Positions 15,656 through 15,986 of a stretch of 15,986 nucleotides of DNA are shown one piece after another. Position numbers and translations under genes: made by a program. A model generated the notes under the pieces. It was given only the letters and a program-made list of their open reading frames with translations. It made no database searches and was not told the origin of the DNA. The stretch spans positions 1 through 15,986 of the forward strand of contig CAVRZY010000144.1 in NCBI GenBank assembly GCA_963725415.1, written 5' to 3'. The stretch's first letter is position 1; each line of letters begins with the position of its first letter. The DNA is from CAVRZY01 sp963725415 (GTDB lineage Bacteria; Acidobacteriota; Terriglobia; Bryobacterales; Bryobacteraceae).

Positions 15656-15904
15656 TCACGCCGCCGCCCGGCGGAGGTCACAGCGGCCCAACTTGGGGAT
15701 GGGATCATTGTCTCGGAGCTTGAGCAGGAGCCACTCTTCGAGAACTTCCTGAAGCTCGCTGCGACACCTCTCCAGGGACCGCGCGTTGGCCCAGACCCCG
15801 GCGAGGCCCGGGACCTCTCCGAAATACGTGCCGTCATCCAGGATCCGGTAGCGAGCACGGGTCATGGCCTCGCGGATATAACGGCTCAGCATCCTGAGGT
15901 TCAT
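15656..15904 (-). CDS. hicB: HicB-type antitoxin
   Basis: 82 residues. The segment YIREAMTRARYRILDDGTYFGEVPGLAGVWANARSLERCRSELQEVLEEWLLLKLRDNDPIP is the HicB partial RNase H-like fold ('y..ileDgtyygeIPglpGvwA.g.Tleear.el...l.ewi'). No C-terminal helix-turn-helix or ribbon-helix-helix DNA-binding domain is present, so it is the short HicB type. It neutralises HicA by covering its active site. The start is uncertain: ATG at 15904 or the ATG four codons later. Neither has a good Shine-Dalgarno sequence. The 82 bp upstream to the window edge show no clear promoter. Confidence 0.82.
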   Translation of the reverse strand: MNLRMLSRYIREAMTRARYRILDDGTYFGEVPGLAGVWANARSLERCRSELQEVLEEWLLLKLRDNDPIPKLGRCDLRRAAA

Positions 15905-15986
15905 TAGAACACGTTTTGGGCGAGCGGGGGGCGCGGGGCAGGGGCCTGCAGACGCGCGGTGCGCAATTTGGGCTGGCGCTGCGCCG

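Noticed and set aside
1..15986. CRISPR arrays, tRNA or rRNA genes
   Set aside because: No regularly spaced repeats and no tRNA- or rRNA-like segments were seen while reading. The only clear long direct repeat is the pair in the ManD-like copies.

Overview
The window looks like chromosomal DNA of an Acidobacteriota member close to Bryobacterales/Solibacter. The G+C content is high. Three families typical of that group are present: a protein of the TIGR03437 family (first defined in Solibacter), a VWFA-related protein of the acidobacterial type, and a PknB-type kinase fused to a TolB/PD40 beta-propeller. This placement is inferred from gene content only.

Left third (1-5300). The window opens with the last 56 codons of a secretin, followed by a SIS-domain sugar-phosphate protein on the + strand. 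Converging on it from the - strand is a VWFA-related secreted protein. Next comes a gap of about 430 bp holding a decayed REP-associated (Y1) transposase tail and a REP-like palindrome, then a large - strand Ser/Thr kinase with a beta-propeller. Every gene here is cut by one to several frameshifts, yet the protein families read through almost completely when the frames are joined. Indel sequencing errors are therefore at least as likely as true decay.

Middle (5400-12040). A nearly seamless, mostly intact cytochrome c maturation (system I) operon runs from a recognisable sigma70-like promoter: ccmE, ccmF, ccmH (one frameshift), a CcmI-like zinc-ribbon protein, a membrane-anchored carboxypeptidase-regulatory-like protein, ccmA, ccmB, ccmC and ccmD. 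Most neighbours overlap by 1-20 nt. CcmAB(CD) load haem onto the periplasmic chaperone CcmE, and CcmF/CcmH attach it to apocytochrome. Two departures from the textbook system stand out: CcmE has Cys in place of the haem-binding His (CxxxY), and CcmH has a CxCxC cluster in place of CxxC. No ccmG is seen in the window.

Right part (12035-15986). A mannonate-dehydratase-like enolase-superfamily enzyme with an export signal is translationally coupled to ccmD. A TIGR03437 secreted protein follows, and then a truncated second copy of the last ~98 codons of the dehydratase gene. The window ends with a HicBA toxin-antitoxin pair on the - strand, whose hicA has a frameshift near its 3' end.

The most interesting signals are the non-canonical Ccm apparatus, with its extra uncharacterised envelope protein, and the enolase-like gene welded to its end with a partial duplicate beyond the TIGR03437 gene.
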